Source: Gemmatimonadota bacterium
GTDB taxonomy: Bacteria; Gemmatimonadota; Gemmatimonadetes; Gemmatimonadales; Gemmatimonadaceae
Assembly (NCBI GenBank): GCA_021324775.1
Contig: JAJPIM010000013.1
Coordinates: 1-36,560 of the forward strand
DNA length: 36,560 nucleotides
Direction of reading: 5' to 3'
In this document: positions 15,541 through 23,775 of the stretch, piece by piece
Position numbering within the stretch: the first letter of the stretch is position 1
How the letters are laid out: each line of letters opens with the position of its first letter
Position numbers and translations under genes: made by a program
The notes under the pieces: model-generated
Database searches by the model: none
What the model saw: the letters and a program-made list of their open reading frames with translations, nothing else
Told to the model about the DNA's origin: nothing

Positions 15541-15614
15541 GGGCGAATAGCTCAGTTGGTTAGAGCGCCTGCCTTACACGCAGGAAGTCGGGGGTTCGAG
15601 TCCCTCTTCGCCCA
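15541..15614 (+). tRNA. tRNA-Val (anticodon TAC)
   Basis: All cloverleaf parts are visible in 74 bases. The acceptor stem GGGCGAA pairs perfectly with TTCGCCC. The D arm is GCTC...GAGC. The anticodon stem CCTGC/GCAGG encloses the loop CTTACAC with anticodon TAC (reads GTA and, with wobble modification, other Val codons). The T arm GGGGG-TTCGAGT-CCCTC contains the invariant TTCGA. The discriminator base is A, and the 3' CCA is not encoded (TGG follows). Confidence 0.97.
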
Positions 15615-15683
15615 TGGAGCGTGAGTTTGGGCGGTGGCTGGACCGATGCACGTGCGACCGCGGAGTTGGGTGTTCACTCATTG

Positions 15684-15689
15684 TGGAGG
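15684..15689 (+). promoter_or_regulatory. Ribosome binding site fixing the start of the secreted TPR gene
   Basis: TGGAGG lies 7 bases before GTG 15697. It supports that start over the in-frame ATGs at 15634 and 15646, which would put a polar stretch before the signal peptide. Confidence 0.6.
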
Positions 15690-15696
15690 TTTGCCA

Positions 15697-17418
15697 GTGA
15701 CCGGTAGTCCTCGCGCTGCGCGCGCGGCCGTGTGGTTTGCACGGGCGGGTGCCGCAGTTGCCGCCACCCTGTCGTTCGGGGTATTGGCCCTCCGGGCGCA
15801 GCCCCCGCAGCGCGTACCCGGCCCCGATGCTCTCCAGCTGCTGGTCGTTCCGGCCTTCGTCAGCACCGACAAGATCCTGGGCTGCGACGCGGCCAACGAA
15901 GTCCGGGACCGGCTCGACGACGACGCGGACACCAAGAAGCTCTGGATCCTGCCCAGGGACCACATCGATGCGACGCTGAAAGCGTCGGGCTTTACTCCCT
16001 GCTCGCCGATCGCGCCGACGGAAGCCAAGCAGCTCGCCCAGAATCTTCGTGGCGACGCCTATCTCGATGGCACGGCGACCAAGACAGCGACGGGCGTCCG
16101 TCTCGACCTCCGCCTCGTGCTGGCCCGCGACGTCTCCGCCGCGCAGCCGCTCCCGCCGGCAGAGGCACCCAAAGCCGGCGCCGCCGCCAAGCAGGTCTCG
16201 AAGGACGTCCAGGCGGCAATGAAGCAGTTGCCGGGTGAGACCAAGTGCTTCAACTCGGCCCGTGACGGCAAGTATGCGGACGCGCTCGTCGCAGGGCGCG
16301 CCGCCATCGCGCTGTATCCGCCGTCCACGCTCGCCCGGCTGTGCATCGCGAATACGTTCGTCGCGATGAAAGCGCCCCCCGATTCCGTGATCACGGTGGT
16401 CAAGGAAATCCTGGCGTCCGATCCGCACAACCATCGGGCCCTGGAGCTGGCCGGCCAGGCGTACTACGACCAGAAGAACATGGATGAAGCGGTCAAGGCC
16501 TGGAGCGAGCTGATCTCCGCCGACCCGTCGAACACGATCCTCGTCGAGGATGTCGTCACCAAGATCGTCCAGAGCGGGCACGCCGATGCGGCCCTGCCGA
16601 TCGTCGCCCAGGCGGTCAAGGACAATCCAGGCGATCCGAAACTCATCGGGCTGCAATACCGGCTGCTGATCGTGTCCAAGCACTATCACGACGCGATCCC
16701 GGTCGGCGAGGAGGCTATCAAGGCTGACACCGCGTTCGCCGATACGCTCTTCTTCGATCGCCAGACGACGGCCTATCTGTCGGACAGCCAGCCCCAGAAG
16801 GCGGCCGAGACGGCAGCCCGTGGTCTCGCGAAGTTCGCGAACAACTCGACGCTGCAGCAGTTCCAGATCCAGGCGCTGCTCGCGTCAGGGCAGACGCAGC
16901 AGGCCACCGATGCGCTCAAGAAGCTGCTCGCCGCGAATCCGAAATCGCCGTCGGGCTGGGAACAGCTCTTCACCGCGTACGTGAACACCGGCCACCCGGA
17001 CAGTGCGCTGTGGGCGCTCCATCAGGCGGTGGCCAACGGCGATTCGGCGTCGAACGTCACACGGTTTGCGCTGTCGCAGGGCAACTCGTGGTACCGGCGC
17101 GGATCCGCGAGCAAGAACTCCGACACGCTTGGTGTCGCGATCCGGTACCTGGCCTATGCCGATTCACTGGTGCCGAGCGATCCGGCCAAGTTCCTGCTCG
17201 GCACGTCGCGATTCACGATCGGCGCGGTCACCGATCAGGACGCGGTCAAGAACAAGAGTTGCGACCTCGCCAAGCTGGTGCAGGCGAACTGGACCCAGTC
17301 GCTGATCGACCTCCACGCGGGGGCCAGCGTGCAGCCGCAGGCAGCCGCGCAGATGATGACGACGGTCACGAAGTACATGCCGTCGGTCGACCAGCAGGTC
17401 AAGAAGTTCTGTAAATAG
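15697..17418 (+). CDS. Secreted TPR protein with TolB/FlgO-like N-terminal region, 573 aa
   Basis: From GTG 15697 the protein begins with basic residues, then the hydrophobic signal peptide AGAAVAATLSFGVLALRAQ, so it should be exported. Residues ~45-155 look like an alpha/beta domain (LQLLVVPAF, WILPRDHIDATLKASG, DAYLDGTATKTATG) resembling the N-terminal region of TolB-like or FlgO-like proteins; this is only a resemblance. From ~190 to 480 there are several degenerate TPR units (YYDQKNMDEAVKAWSELISADP, LLASGQTQQATDALKKLLAANP). Four or more Cys are spread along the chain. It ends 14 bases before rsmH, the position often held by mraZ in dcw clusters. The role is unknown; a periplasmic scaffold linked to envelope assembly is a guess from location. 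Confidence 0.85.
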   Translation: MTGSPRAARAAVWFARAGAAVAATLSFGVLALRAQPPQRVPGPDALQLLVVPAFVSTDKILGCDAANEVRDRLDDDADTKKLWILPRDHIDATLKASGFTPCSPIAPTEAKQLAQNLRGDAYLDGTATKTATGVRLDLRLVLARDVSAAQPLPPAEAPKAGAAAKQVSKDVQAAMKQLPGETKCFNSARDGKYADALVAGRAAIALYPPSTLARLCIANTFVAMKAPPDSVITVVKEILASDPHNHRALELAGQAYYDQKNMDEAVKAWSELISADPSNTILVEDVVTKIVQSGHADAALPIVAQAVKDNPGDPKLIGLQYRLLIVSKHYHDAIPVGEEAIKADTAFADTLFFDRQTTAYLSDSQPQKAAETAARGLAKFANNSTLQQFQIQALLASGQTQQATDALKKLLAANPKSPSGWEQLFTAYVNTGHPDSALWALHQAVANGDSASNVTRFALSQGNSWYRRGSASKNSDTLGVAIRYLAYADSLVPSDPAKFLLGTSRFTIGAVTDQDAVKNKSCDLAKLVQANWTQSLIDLHAGASVQPQAAAQMMTTVTKYMPSVDQQVKKFCK

Positions 17419-17432
17419 CGGCCACACCGACA

Positions 17433-18440
17433 ATGCCGGACGAGACCGGGGCGTGGGACAGTACGTACCACGCCCCGGTTCTCGTTTCGGAGATCGTCGC
17501 TGCGCTCGCTGGTGCCCCGCGGATTCTCGACGGGACGCTCGGCGGCGGCGGCCACGCGGCCGCTCTGCTCGATGCAGGCGCCACCGTCGACGCGCTCGAC
17601 CGCGATCCGGAGGCCGTTCGCGCATCGCGCGCCCGGTTGAACGGTGCGGAGGCGGCAGGACGGTTCCGGGCATTCACCGCGAACTTCGCCGCGCTGGATA
17701 CCGTATCCGAGTTGCGTGGCATCCACTATGATGGGATGCTTCTCGACCTTGGAGTCTCGTCGCATCAAGTCGACGACCTGACTCGCGGCTTTACCTTTCG
17801 CCCGGGTGCGCTTCTCGACATGCGCATGGCACGGCAGCAGGCCTCGGAGGAGACCCCGCCAGAGACAGTCGCACCGGCCAGTGCGGGCGCGTCCGGCGCT
17901 GGCCGCGAGCCCGATGCGGCCGGCTTGCTGAACACGGCATCCGAATTGGATCTGATTGCGATTTTCCGGACCTATGCGGATGAGCCCCGTGCCGGGCGGT
18001 TGGCGCGGGAGATCGTACGGCGGCGCGCAACGAGGCCATTTGCGACGAGCGATGACCTGGTGGGGGCGATCCGGGGCGCGTTCGGCCCGCGCACCGGGCC
18101 GCCGGACTTCGCGCGGCTCTTTCAGGCTGTCAGGATCGCGGTGAACGATGAAATCGCTGCGCTCACGGCAGCGCTGCCTCTCCTGCGCGACCGGCTCGCG
18201 CCGGGAGGGCGACTCGCAGTGATCGCCTATCATTCCGGGGAGGATCGCGTCGTGAAGCACGCCTTCCGCGAGTGGAGCCAGGCGTGCCGCTGTCCACCGC
18301 GCCAGATCCACTGCACCTGCGGGGGCATCGCCATGGGTGAGGTCATCACGCGGCGGGCCGTCGTCGCGACGCCGGCGGAAGTCGCGCGCAACCCCCGCGC
18401 CCGGAGCGCGAAGCTGCGCGTGTGGCGGCGCGCATCATGA
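17433..18440 (+). CDS. rsmH: RsmH (MraW), 16S rRNA C1402 N4-methyltransferase, 335 aa
   Basis: RsmH methylates 16S rRNA at C1402 and is the usual first or second gene of dcw clusters. The conserved start YHAPVLVSEIV is at residues 12-22, the SAM motif DGTLGGGGH at 33-41, then DGMLLDLGVSSHQVD, GFTFRPGALLDMRM and IAYHSGEDRVVKHAF near the C-terminus. An Ala/Pro/Glu-rich insertion of about 20 residues lies at roughly 135-160, between DMRM and LLNTASELDL. The ATG at 17433 has no clear ribosome binding site, and a perfect 12-bp inverted repeat starts 12 bases into the gene. The stop overlaps ftsL (ATGA). Confidence 0.96.
   Translation: MPDETGAWDSTYHAPVLVSEIVAALAGAPRILDGTLGGGGHAAALLDAGATVDALDRDPEAVRASRARLNGAEAAGRFRAFTANFAALDTVSELRGIHYDGMLLDLGVSSHQVDDLTRGFTFRPGALLDMRMARQQASEETPPETVAPASAGASGAGREPDAAGLLNTASELDLIAIFRTYADEPRAGRLAREIVRRRATRPFATSDDLVGAIRGAFGPRTGPPDFARLFQAVRIAVNDEIAALTAALPLLRDRLAPGGRLAVIAYHSGEDRVVKHAFREWSQACRCPPRQIHCTCGGIAMGEVITRRAVVATPAEVARNPRARSAKLRVWRRAS
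17445..17479 (+). repeat. Perfect 12-bp inverted repeat inside the start of rsmH
   Basis: Arms at 17445-17456 (ACCGGGGCGTGG) and 17468-17479 are perfect reverse complements with an 11-base loop. The 3' arm encodes the conserved HAPV of RsmH. There is no T-run afterwards, so it is not a standard terminator. In mRNA it would form a stable hairpin just downstream of the start codon. Confidence 0.7.
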
Positions 18441-18790
18441 AGAGGCGCACCGAGAAGAGGCACTCCGAGCCCGCCCGGCGGTGGCGGGGCCGCTCGATCG
18501 TCGCGGCTGGGCTCGTCGGGTTCGTGATGGTCGCCGCCGTCGTCATCTGGCGCCGCGGATACGGCGTGACGCAGGGCGTGGAGTTGCGCACCCTCGACCG
18601 CCAGCGGATGCAGCTCGAGGCGCAGAAGGCGGCGCTGGAGCGCGTCGTGCGCGATGAAGCCGGGCGTGGGCGTCTGGGGCCGGTCGCGGAGAGCCGGCTC
18701 GACATGCACGTGCCTCCCGACAGCGAAGTCATCGTCCTTCCCGCACCACCGGCGCCGGGCGGCGCCCCGCGCGATCGTGCTGCGCCGTAG
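18437..18790 (+). CDS. ftsL: FtsL-like divisome protein, 117 aa
   Basis: FtsL is a small bitopic protein that joins FtsB and FtsQ in activating FtsW/FtsI. From ATG 18437 (overlapping rsmH as ATGA) there is a strongly basic cytoplasmic N-terminus (1-19), one transmembrane helix at about 20-37 (IVAAGLVGFVMVAAVVIW), and a predicted coiled coil (VELRTLDRQRMQLEAQKAALERVV). The tail is Pro/Ala-rich. FtsL is poorly conserved, so the call rests on topology, size and position between rsmH and ftsI. GTG 18422 is an alternative start. Confidence 0.8.
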   Translation: MKRRTEKRHSEPARRWRGRSIVAAGLVGFVMVAAVVIWRRGYGVTQGVELRTLDRQRMQLEAQKAALERVVRDEAGRGRLGPVAESRLDMHVPPDSEVIVLPAPPAPGGAPRDRAAP

Positions 18791-20777
18791 CCGGACGGGG
18801 GTGATCCACCTGGCGCTGATCGCGTTCGCGATCGCGCTTGTGGCGCGGGCGGCCTACGTCGGACTGTGGGAGGGACGCACCTGGGCGGCGCACGCGGCCC
18901 GCGAGCACCAGACCGCGGTGGCGCCGGCTGCGGCGCGCGGTCCGATCCTCGATGCGGCTGGCCGGCCACTCGCCATCAGCCGGTCGCTGGTGCATTTGGC
19001 GGTCGCACCCGGCGAGATTCACGACCGCGCGGTGTTGTCGCGCGCCCTCACGCGGGCTGGCGTCGACGCACCGTGGGTTCGGCTCGCCACCGACCCGCAC
19101 CGCCGCTGGATCGACCTGCCTACCCGGGTGCTCCCTGGTGACGCGGCTGCCGCGGCGGCGATTCGCGGCGTCTACGTGACCCCGGTCGCCGAACGCATCG
19201 CGCTGGACCCCGGTGGCGTCGCGGCCATCACTGGTCACGTCGGCCCGGGTGGCAACGGGATCGATGGGCTCGAGGCCGGCCTCGACAGCGTCCTCCGGGG
19301 GGATCCGGGCAGCGGTGTGGTCTTGCATGATGCGCTGGGACGGCCGCTCGAATCGCCGTCCGCTCCAGCCAGCAACGGACGGGCCGGAGACGCCGTCGTC
19401 CTCACGATCAACGATGCGCTGCAGGAGATCTGTGAGCGGGCGCTCGCCGATGCCGTCCTGCGCATGGGGGCGAGTGGAGGCGACGTCGTCGTGCTCGACC
19501 CCCATGATGGAGCGATTCTCGCTCTCGCGAGCCGGCGCCGCACGTTCGGCGGCGACGCCGCTACGACGCTGACGGAGCCCTACGAGCCCGGTTCCACGAT
19601 GAAGCCCTTCATCGCCGCGGGGCTGCTGGGCCATGACCTTGTAGCGCCGGCGGATGTCGTCGATACGCACCTGGGAAAGCTGACCATCAACGGCCGGACG
19701 ATCACGGACGAGCACCGGCAAGCGTCGATGACGCTTCGCGACGTGATCCGCCTGTCGAGCAATGTCGGCATCGCGCAATTCTCCGAGCGGCTGTCGCCCC
19801 GGCAGGAATATGAAGCCCTGCGCGACGCCGGCTTCGGATCGCCCACCGGGGTGCCGTTCCCCGGGGAGGCCGCCGGGACACTCCCGGATCCGCCCCACTG
19901 GTCCAAGCAGACCCCGGTCTCGCTGGCGATCGGCTACGAGGTGGCGGTCACCCCGCTGCAGATGGCGCTGGCGTATGCCGCCATCGCCAACGGGGGCGAG
20001 CTCCTCGAGCCAGTCCTGGTGCGCGAGATTCGGCGCCCCGACGGCTCGGTGGTATATCGCCGCCAGCGCCGTGTCGTGCGCCGCCTCATGACGGTGGAGA
20101 TCGCGCGCCAGTTGCGAGAGATGCTGATCGCCACCGTCGCCAATGGCACGGCGTCGGAGGCCGATCTACCGTCGTATATCGTCGCGGGGAAGACCGGTAC
20201 GGCGCGGCGGACCGAGTACGGCGCCGGTTATGGGCGCAACGAATACAATGCGTCGTTCGTCGGTCTCTTCCCAGGGCGCGACCCCCAATACGTGATCCTC
20301 GTGAAGCTCGACGACCCGTCCGGCAGCTACTACGCCGCCAAGACCGCGGCTCCGCTCTTCAAAGTCATCCTCGAATCCGCGCTCGCGGCGAGGGATGCGT
20401 CGCTCGACCGGGCGGTACTGGCGGCAGACCGCCGTCCTTCGGCCACCGTTCCGGACGAGGGCACATCGCTGTCGGTGGCGCCAGCCGTCGCACCGGCCGA
20501 TACGGCCGGGGTCCTCGACAGCATCCGCACGGCGTCCGCCACCGGGCAGAGTACGGTGGTACCGGTCGACCGCCCGCTCGCCGTCGCGGTCCGTGCCGCC
20601 CAGACGACGGTGGTGGTGCCGGATCTCCGCGGGTGGACGCTGCGAGCGGCCGTGCACGCGCTGCATCGCGCCGGGCTGGAGGTTCAGTTGACGACCGCCC
20701 CGCGCGGCACGACAGATCCGGCGCCCGGCACGACCGTGCGCACGGGCACTGTCGTCCGTCTCGGGGACGGCGCGTGA
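18777..20777 (+). CDS. ftsI: FtsI/PBP3-type septal peptidoglycan transpeptidase with PASTA domain, 666 aa
   Basis: This is a class B penicillin-binding protein that cross-links septal peptidoglycan in complex with FtsW. After a short cytoplasmic N-terminus there is one membrane anchor (VIHLALIAFAIALVARAAYV). A dimerisation domain (RGPILDAAGRPLA) and the transpeptidase domain follow. The catalytic motifs are S273-TM-K276 (SxxK), S327-S-N329 (SxN) and K472-T-G (KTG). A low-complexity linker leads to one C-terminal PASTA domain (VVVPDLRGWTLRAAVHALHRAGLEV). The GTG at 18777 overlaps ftsL by 14 bases; GTG 18801 is possible. The stop overlaps murE as GTGA. The PASTA domain is better known from Gram-positive PBP2x and SpoVD. 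Confidence 0.94.
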   Translation: MLRRSRTGVIHLALIAFAIALVARAAYVGLWEGRTWAAHAAREHQTAVAPAAARGPILDAAGRPLAISRSLVHLAVAPGEIHDRAVLSRALTRAGVDAPWVRLATDPHRRWIDLPTRVLPGDAAAAAAIRGVYVTPVAERIALDPGGVAAITGHVGPGGNGIDGLEAGLDSVLRGDPGSGVVLHDALGRPLESPSAPASNGRAGDAVVLTINDALQEICERALADAVLRMGASGGDVVVLDPHDGAILALASRRRTFGGDAATTLTEPYEPGSTMKPFIAAGLLGHDLVAPADVVDTHLGKLTINGRTITDEHRQASMTLRDVIRLSSNVGIAQFSERLSPRQEYEALRDAGFGSPTGVPFPGEAAGTLPDPPHWSKQTPVSLAIGYEVAVTPLQMALAYAAIANGGELLEPVLVREIRRPDGSVVYRRQRRVVRRLMTVEIARQLREMLIATVANGTASEADLPSYIVAGKTGTARRTEYGAGYGRNEYNASFVGLFPGRDPQYVILVKLDDPSGSYYAAKTAAPLFKVILESALAARDASLDRAVLAADRRPSATVPDEGTSLSVAPAVAPADTAGVLDSIRTASATGQSTVVPVDRPLAVAVRAAQTTVVVPDLRGWTLRAAVHALHRAGLEVQLTTAPRGTTDPAPGTTVRTGTVVRLGDGA

Positions 20778-22339
20778 CCCGGGGCAACAACGCGGGCAAC
20801 AACACGGGCAACAACGCGGGCAGCAACGAGGGCAGCAACGCAGGCCGTGCCCGGCCGGGAGACCCCGACGCGCCGGGTGTGAGCGCCCGGGCAGTCGCCG
20901 GTGCACTCCGGGCCGCGGGGATTCTGACCGCCGAGCGGGGTCAGATGCCGGCCGGGTTCACATCCATCACGGACGACAGCAGGGCCGTGCGCCCCGGCAC
21001 GCTATTCGTCGCCGTGCGCGGCACCGCGCGCGACGGCCACGAGTACCTGGGCGAGGCCCGGCAGGCGGGCGCGGTGGCGGCGATCCTCGAGGACGCGAGC
21101 GCGACGGACTTGCCGGCCTTTGTGGTGCAGGACGCGCGGGTCGCGGCCTCCCTCGCGTCGGCGGTGGCGAACGGGCAGCCGGCGGCCGCCCTTCGCGCGA
21201 CAGTCGCGGTCACCGGGACGAACGGTAAGAGTACGACGGTCGGGATTCTCCGCCATCTCCTGGACGAGCCCGACGCACGCAGCGCATCGATCGGGACGAT
21301 TGGTGTTTTCATTGGATCGGCCGGCGAACCGCTGCCTGGAGGCGGCGGCCTGACGACGCCGGGTCCGGTCGAGCTACAGCGGGTGCTGCGGGCGCTCGTG
21401 GACCGGGGCGTCACATCGCTGGCGATGGAGGTATCGTCGCACAGTCTCGACCAGCGGCGCATCGCGGGCGTGTCGCTCGACGCGGCCGTGTTCACGAACC
21501 TGACGCGTGACCATCTCGACTACCATCGGACGATGGGCGCGTACTTCGCCGCGAAGGCCAAGCTGCTCTCGTATCTGCGTCCCACCGGCGCCTGTGTGGC
21601 GAACGCCGACGACAGTGCCTGGAGGCAGCTGCCTCGGACGGCGCGCACGATCTGGTATTCGGCGGGCGATTCCGCCGCCGACGTACGGGCGACGGGAATC
21701 CGCTTCGGGCCGCGGGGCAGCGAGTGGGATCTCGACATTGGCGGCCACTCCGCGTTGCCGGTGCATCTGCCGCTGATCGGCGACTTCAACGTCGCCAACG
21801 CGCTGGCCGCCGGCGCCGCGGCGTGGGCCCTTGGGGTCTCGCCCGCGACGATCGCGGCGCGCCTGTCCGTGGTGCCGCAGGTCCCGGGACGGCTGGAAGT
21901 GCTCCACGACGCACCGACCGTGCTCCGCGACTACGCGCACACGCCCGACGCCCTCGAGCGCGCGTTGCAGGCGGTGCGGCCGTTCGCGGCGGGGCGGCTG
22001 ATCGTAGTCTTCGGGGCGGGTGGGGACCGCGACCGTGGGAAACGCCCCCAAATGGGCGCGATCGTCGACCGGCTCGCGGACATCGCAATCGTCACGAGCG
22101 ACAACCCCCGCACCGAGGACCCGGAGCGGATCATCGACGACATCGAGCAGGGGATGACGAAGGCGCATGAGCGGGTGGAGGATCGCGAGCGCGCCGTCGC
22201 GCGCGCGATCGAGATGGCCGGACCCCAGGATCTGATCGTGCTCGCCGGCAAAGGCCACGAGACGTACCAGGTGCGCGGGACCACCGCATATCCCTTCGAC
22301 GAGCGCGAGATCGTGCGCGCCGCGTACGCCGGCAGGTGA
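20774..22339 (+). CDS. murE: MurE, UDP-MurNAc-tripeptide synthetase (meso-DAP adding), 521 aa
   Basis: MurE adds the third amino acid to UDP-MurNAc-L-Ala-D-Glu in the cytoplasm. The P-loop is G148-TNGKS-T154. Substrate motifs include TTPGPVELQRVL, SHSLDQRRIAG, DYAHTPDALERAL and GAGGDRDRGKRPQMG. D443-N-P-R446 is the signature for meso-diaminopimelate over lysine, and GKGHETYQ closes the active site. The GTG start overlaps ftsI (GTGA). Codons 4-23 are a 12-bp-period repeat encoding GNNA/GSNE units, an unusual Asn/Gly-rich N-terminal extension ahead of the MurE fold that starts near VSARAVAGALRAAG. The stop overlaps murF (GTGA). Confidence 0.96.
   Translation: MTRGNNAGNNTGNNAGSNEGSNAGRARPGDPDAPGVSARAVAGALRAAGILTAERGQMPAGFTSITDDSRAVRPGTLFVAVRGTARDGHEYLGEARQAGAVAAILEDASATDLPAFVVQDARVAASLASAVANGQPAAALRATVAVTGTNGKSTTVGILRHLLDEPDARSASIGTIGVFIGSAGEPLPGGGGLTTPGPVELQRVLRALVDRGVTSLAMEVSSHSLDQRRIAGVSLDAAVFTNLTRDHLDYHRTMGAYFAAKAKLLSYLRPTGACVANADDSAWRQLPRTARTIWYSAGDSAADVRATGIRFGPRGSEWDLDIGGHSALPVHLPLIGDFNVANALAAGAAAWALGVSPATIAARLSVVPQVPGRLEVLHDAPTVLRDYAHTPDALERALQAVRPFAAGRLIVVFGAGGDRDRGKRPQMGAIVDRLADIAIVTSDNPRTEDPERIIDDIEQGMTKAHERVEDRERAVARAIEMAGPQDLIVLAGKGHETYQVRGTTAYPFDEREIVRAAYAGR
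20783..20842 (+). repeat. 12-bp tandem repeat (5 units) at the 5' end of murE
   Basis: Five consecutive 12-bp units of the form GGCAACAACGCG or close variants (units 4 and 5 carry AGC for AAC) encode GNNA, GNNT, GNNA, GSNE and GSNA. The repeat begins 9 bases after the GTG start. Unit length is a multiple of three, so changes in copy number keep the frame. Confidence 0.9.
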
Positions 22340-23775
22340 GCGACGACCCGCTCGTGCCAGCCCGCTCGCCCGGTTTCTGGACGCTCGACCGGGTCGCAGC
22401 GGCTCTGGCCGGCGGGCCAGCGGGCGGACACTCGGCGCCGCCGTCGCGCCGGGGTGTGCTCGACGCCACGCGCCGTACTGGCGGGGCCGGCCTTCGCGGC
22501 GTTGCGACCGATAGCCGGACCGCCGGCGACGGGGATATCTTCGTCGCGCTGGACGGCGAGCGGTTCGACGGCCACGATTTCCTCGCGGCCGCCGTGCGGC
22601 AGGGGGCCAGCGCTGTCGTCGTTTCGAGACCTGAACGAGCGCAAGGGCTTGGCGTCCCGGTGTTTGCCGTGCCCGATACATTGGTCGCGCTCGGAGAACT
22701 GGCGCGGTATCGCCGCCGCGCCTGGGGGAAATCCGTCATCGCGATCGCTGGATCAAATGGCAAGACGACCACCAAAGAGTTGGTGCGTGGCGCGCTGGGT
22801 GCGGCGCTCACCGTACACGCGACCACGGCCAACTACAACAACCGCGTCGGTGTGCCCCTGACGTTGCTCGGCATCCCTGACGCGGCGGACGTGGCCGTGA
22901 TCGAAATGGGCACGAATGCGCACGGCGAGGTCGCGATCCTGCGGGCGATCGCGGAGCCCGACGTGGCGGTCGTCACGTCGATCGGCGAAGAACACCTGGA
23001 AGGTTTCGGCGATCTCGCGGGCGTGCTGGCCGAGGAGAGCGCGGTGTTCACACGCGACTCACTTGGGATCGTGCCGGCTTCCGAGACGGCGCTCGTCGCA
23101 GCGGCCCGCGCTCGCGCACAATCTGTCGTCGCGGCGGGGCTGGGCGAGGGTGACCTGCGCGCCTCGAGCTGGGAAGTGGGAACCGCCGGGGAGGGAGAAG
23201 GGCAGATGGTGGTCGAAGGGGTGCCCGTCGTAGTCCCGCTGCGCGGTGCCCACAATCTGCGGAACGCAATGTTGGCGCTGGCCGTCGCCCGGGCGTGTGG
23301 GGTGCCGATGGCGGTCGCCGCCGCGGGCATGCGCGGCGTCGCCGGCCCTCCGATGCGATCCACGTGGGCGCAACTTGGCCGCGCGACCCTGATCAATGAT
23401 GCGTACAACTCCAACCCGGCGTCCGCGCGGGCCGCCCTCGATCTCCTCGATGCGGTCGGAACGGGGCGGCAGCGTGTCGTCGTGCTCGGGACGATGCGGG
23501 AGCTGGGCGCCGCCGGACCGGCTTTGCATGCCGAGATCGCGCAACGCGCGCTTGCATCGCCCTTCGACGTGATCGCGGGTGTGGGCGAGTTCGCGTCCGC
23601 ACTGGAACGGGCCGGGGGCGCCGACCCTCGCCTCGTCACCGCGCCGGACATCGACGACCTGTGGCCCAGGCTCCGCGAACGCCTGGCGCCTGACGCGGTC
23701 ATTCTCCTCAAAGCTTCCCGGGGCGTGCGCCTCGAACGTCTGGTTCCACCGCTCACTGAATGGGCAACGACCTAG
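22336..23775 (+). CDS. murF: MurF, UDP-MurNAc-pentapeptide synthetase, 479 aa
   Basis: MurF adds D-Ala-D-Ala to UDP-MurNAc-tripeptide, the last cytoplasmic step before MraY. The N-terminal domain carries VATDSRTAGDGDIFVALDGERFDGHDF. The P-loop is G139-SNGK-T144 followed by TTKELV, then TTANYNNRVGVPLTLL, VIEMGTNAHGEVAIL, and the C-terminal NDAYNSNPASARAALDLL. Length and motif order are normal. The GTG start overlaps murE (GTGA) and the end overlaps the likely mraY start. Confidence 0.96.
   Translation: MSDDPLVPARSPGFWTLDRVAAALAGGPAGGHSAPPSRRGVLDATRRTGGAGLRGVATDSRTAGDGDIFVALDGERFDGHDFLAAAVRQGASAVVVSRPERAQGLGVPVFAVPDTLVALGELARYRRRAWGKSVIAIAGSNGKTTTKELVRGALGAALTVHATTANYNNRVGVPLTLLGIPDAADVAVIEMGTNAHGEVAILRAIAEPDVAVVTSIGEEHLEGFGDLAGVLAEESAVFTRDSLGIVPASETALVAAARARAQSVVAAGLGEGDLRASSWEVGTAGEGEGQMVVEGVPVVVPLRGAHNLRNAMLALAVARACGVPMAVAAAGMRGVAGPPMRSTWAQLGRATLINDAYNSNPASARAALDLLDAVGTGRQRVVVLGTMRELGAAGPALHAEIAQRALASPFDVIAGVGEFASALERAGGADPRLVTAPDIDDLWPRLRERLAPDAVILLKASRGVRLERLVPPLTEWATT

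Noticed and set aside
17445-17479. Intrinsic terminator between the secreted TPR gene and rsmH
   Set aside because: The stem lies inside the rsmH coding region, over conserved residues, and is not followed by a T-run.
20166-20906. Cysteine-rich minus-strand frame with CCPR repeats
   Set aside because: The Cys/Pro repeat is only the antisense reading of the murE GNN repeat and the PASTA region of ftsI.
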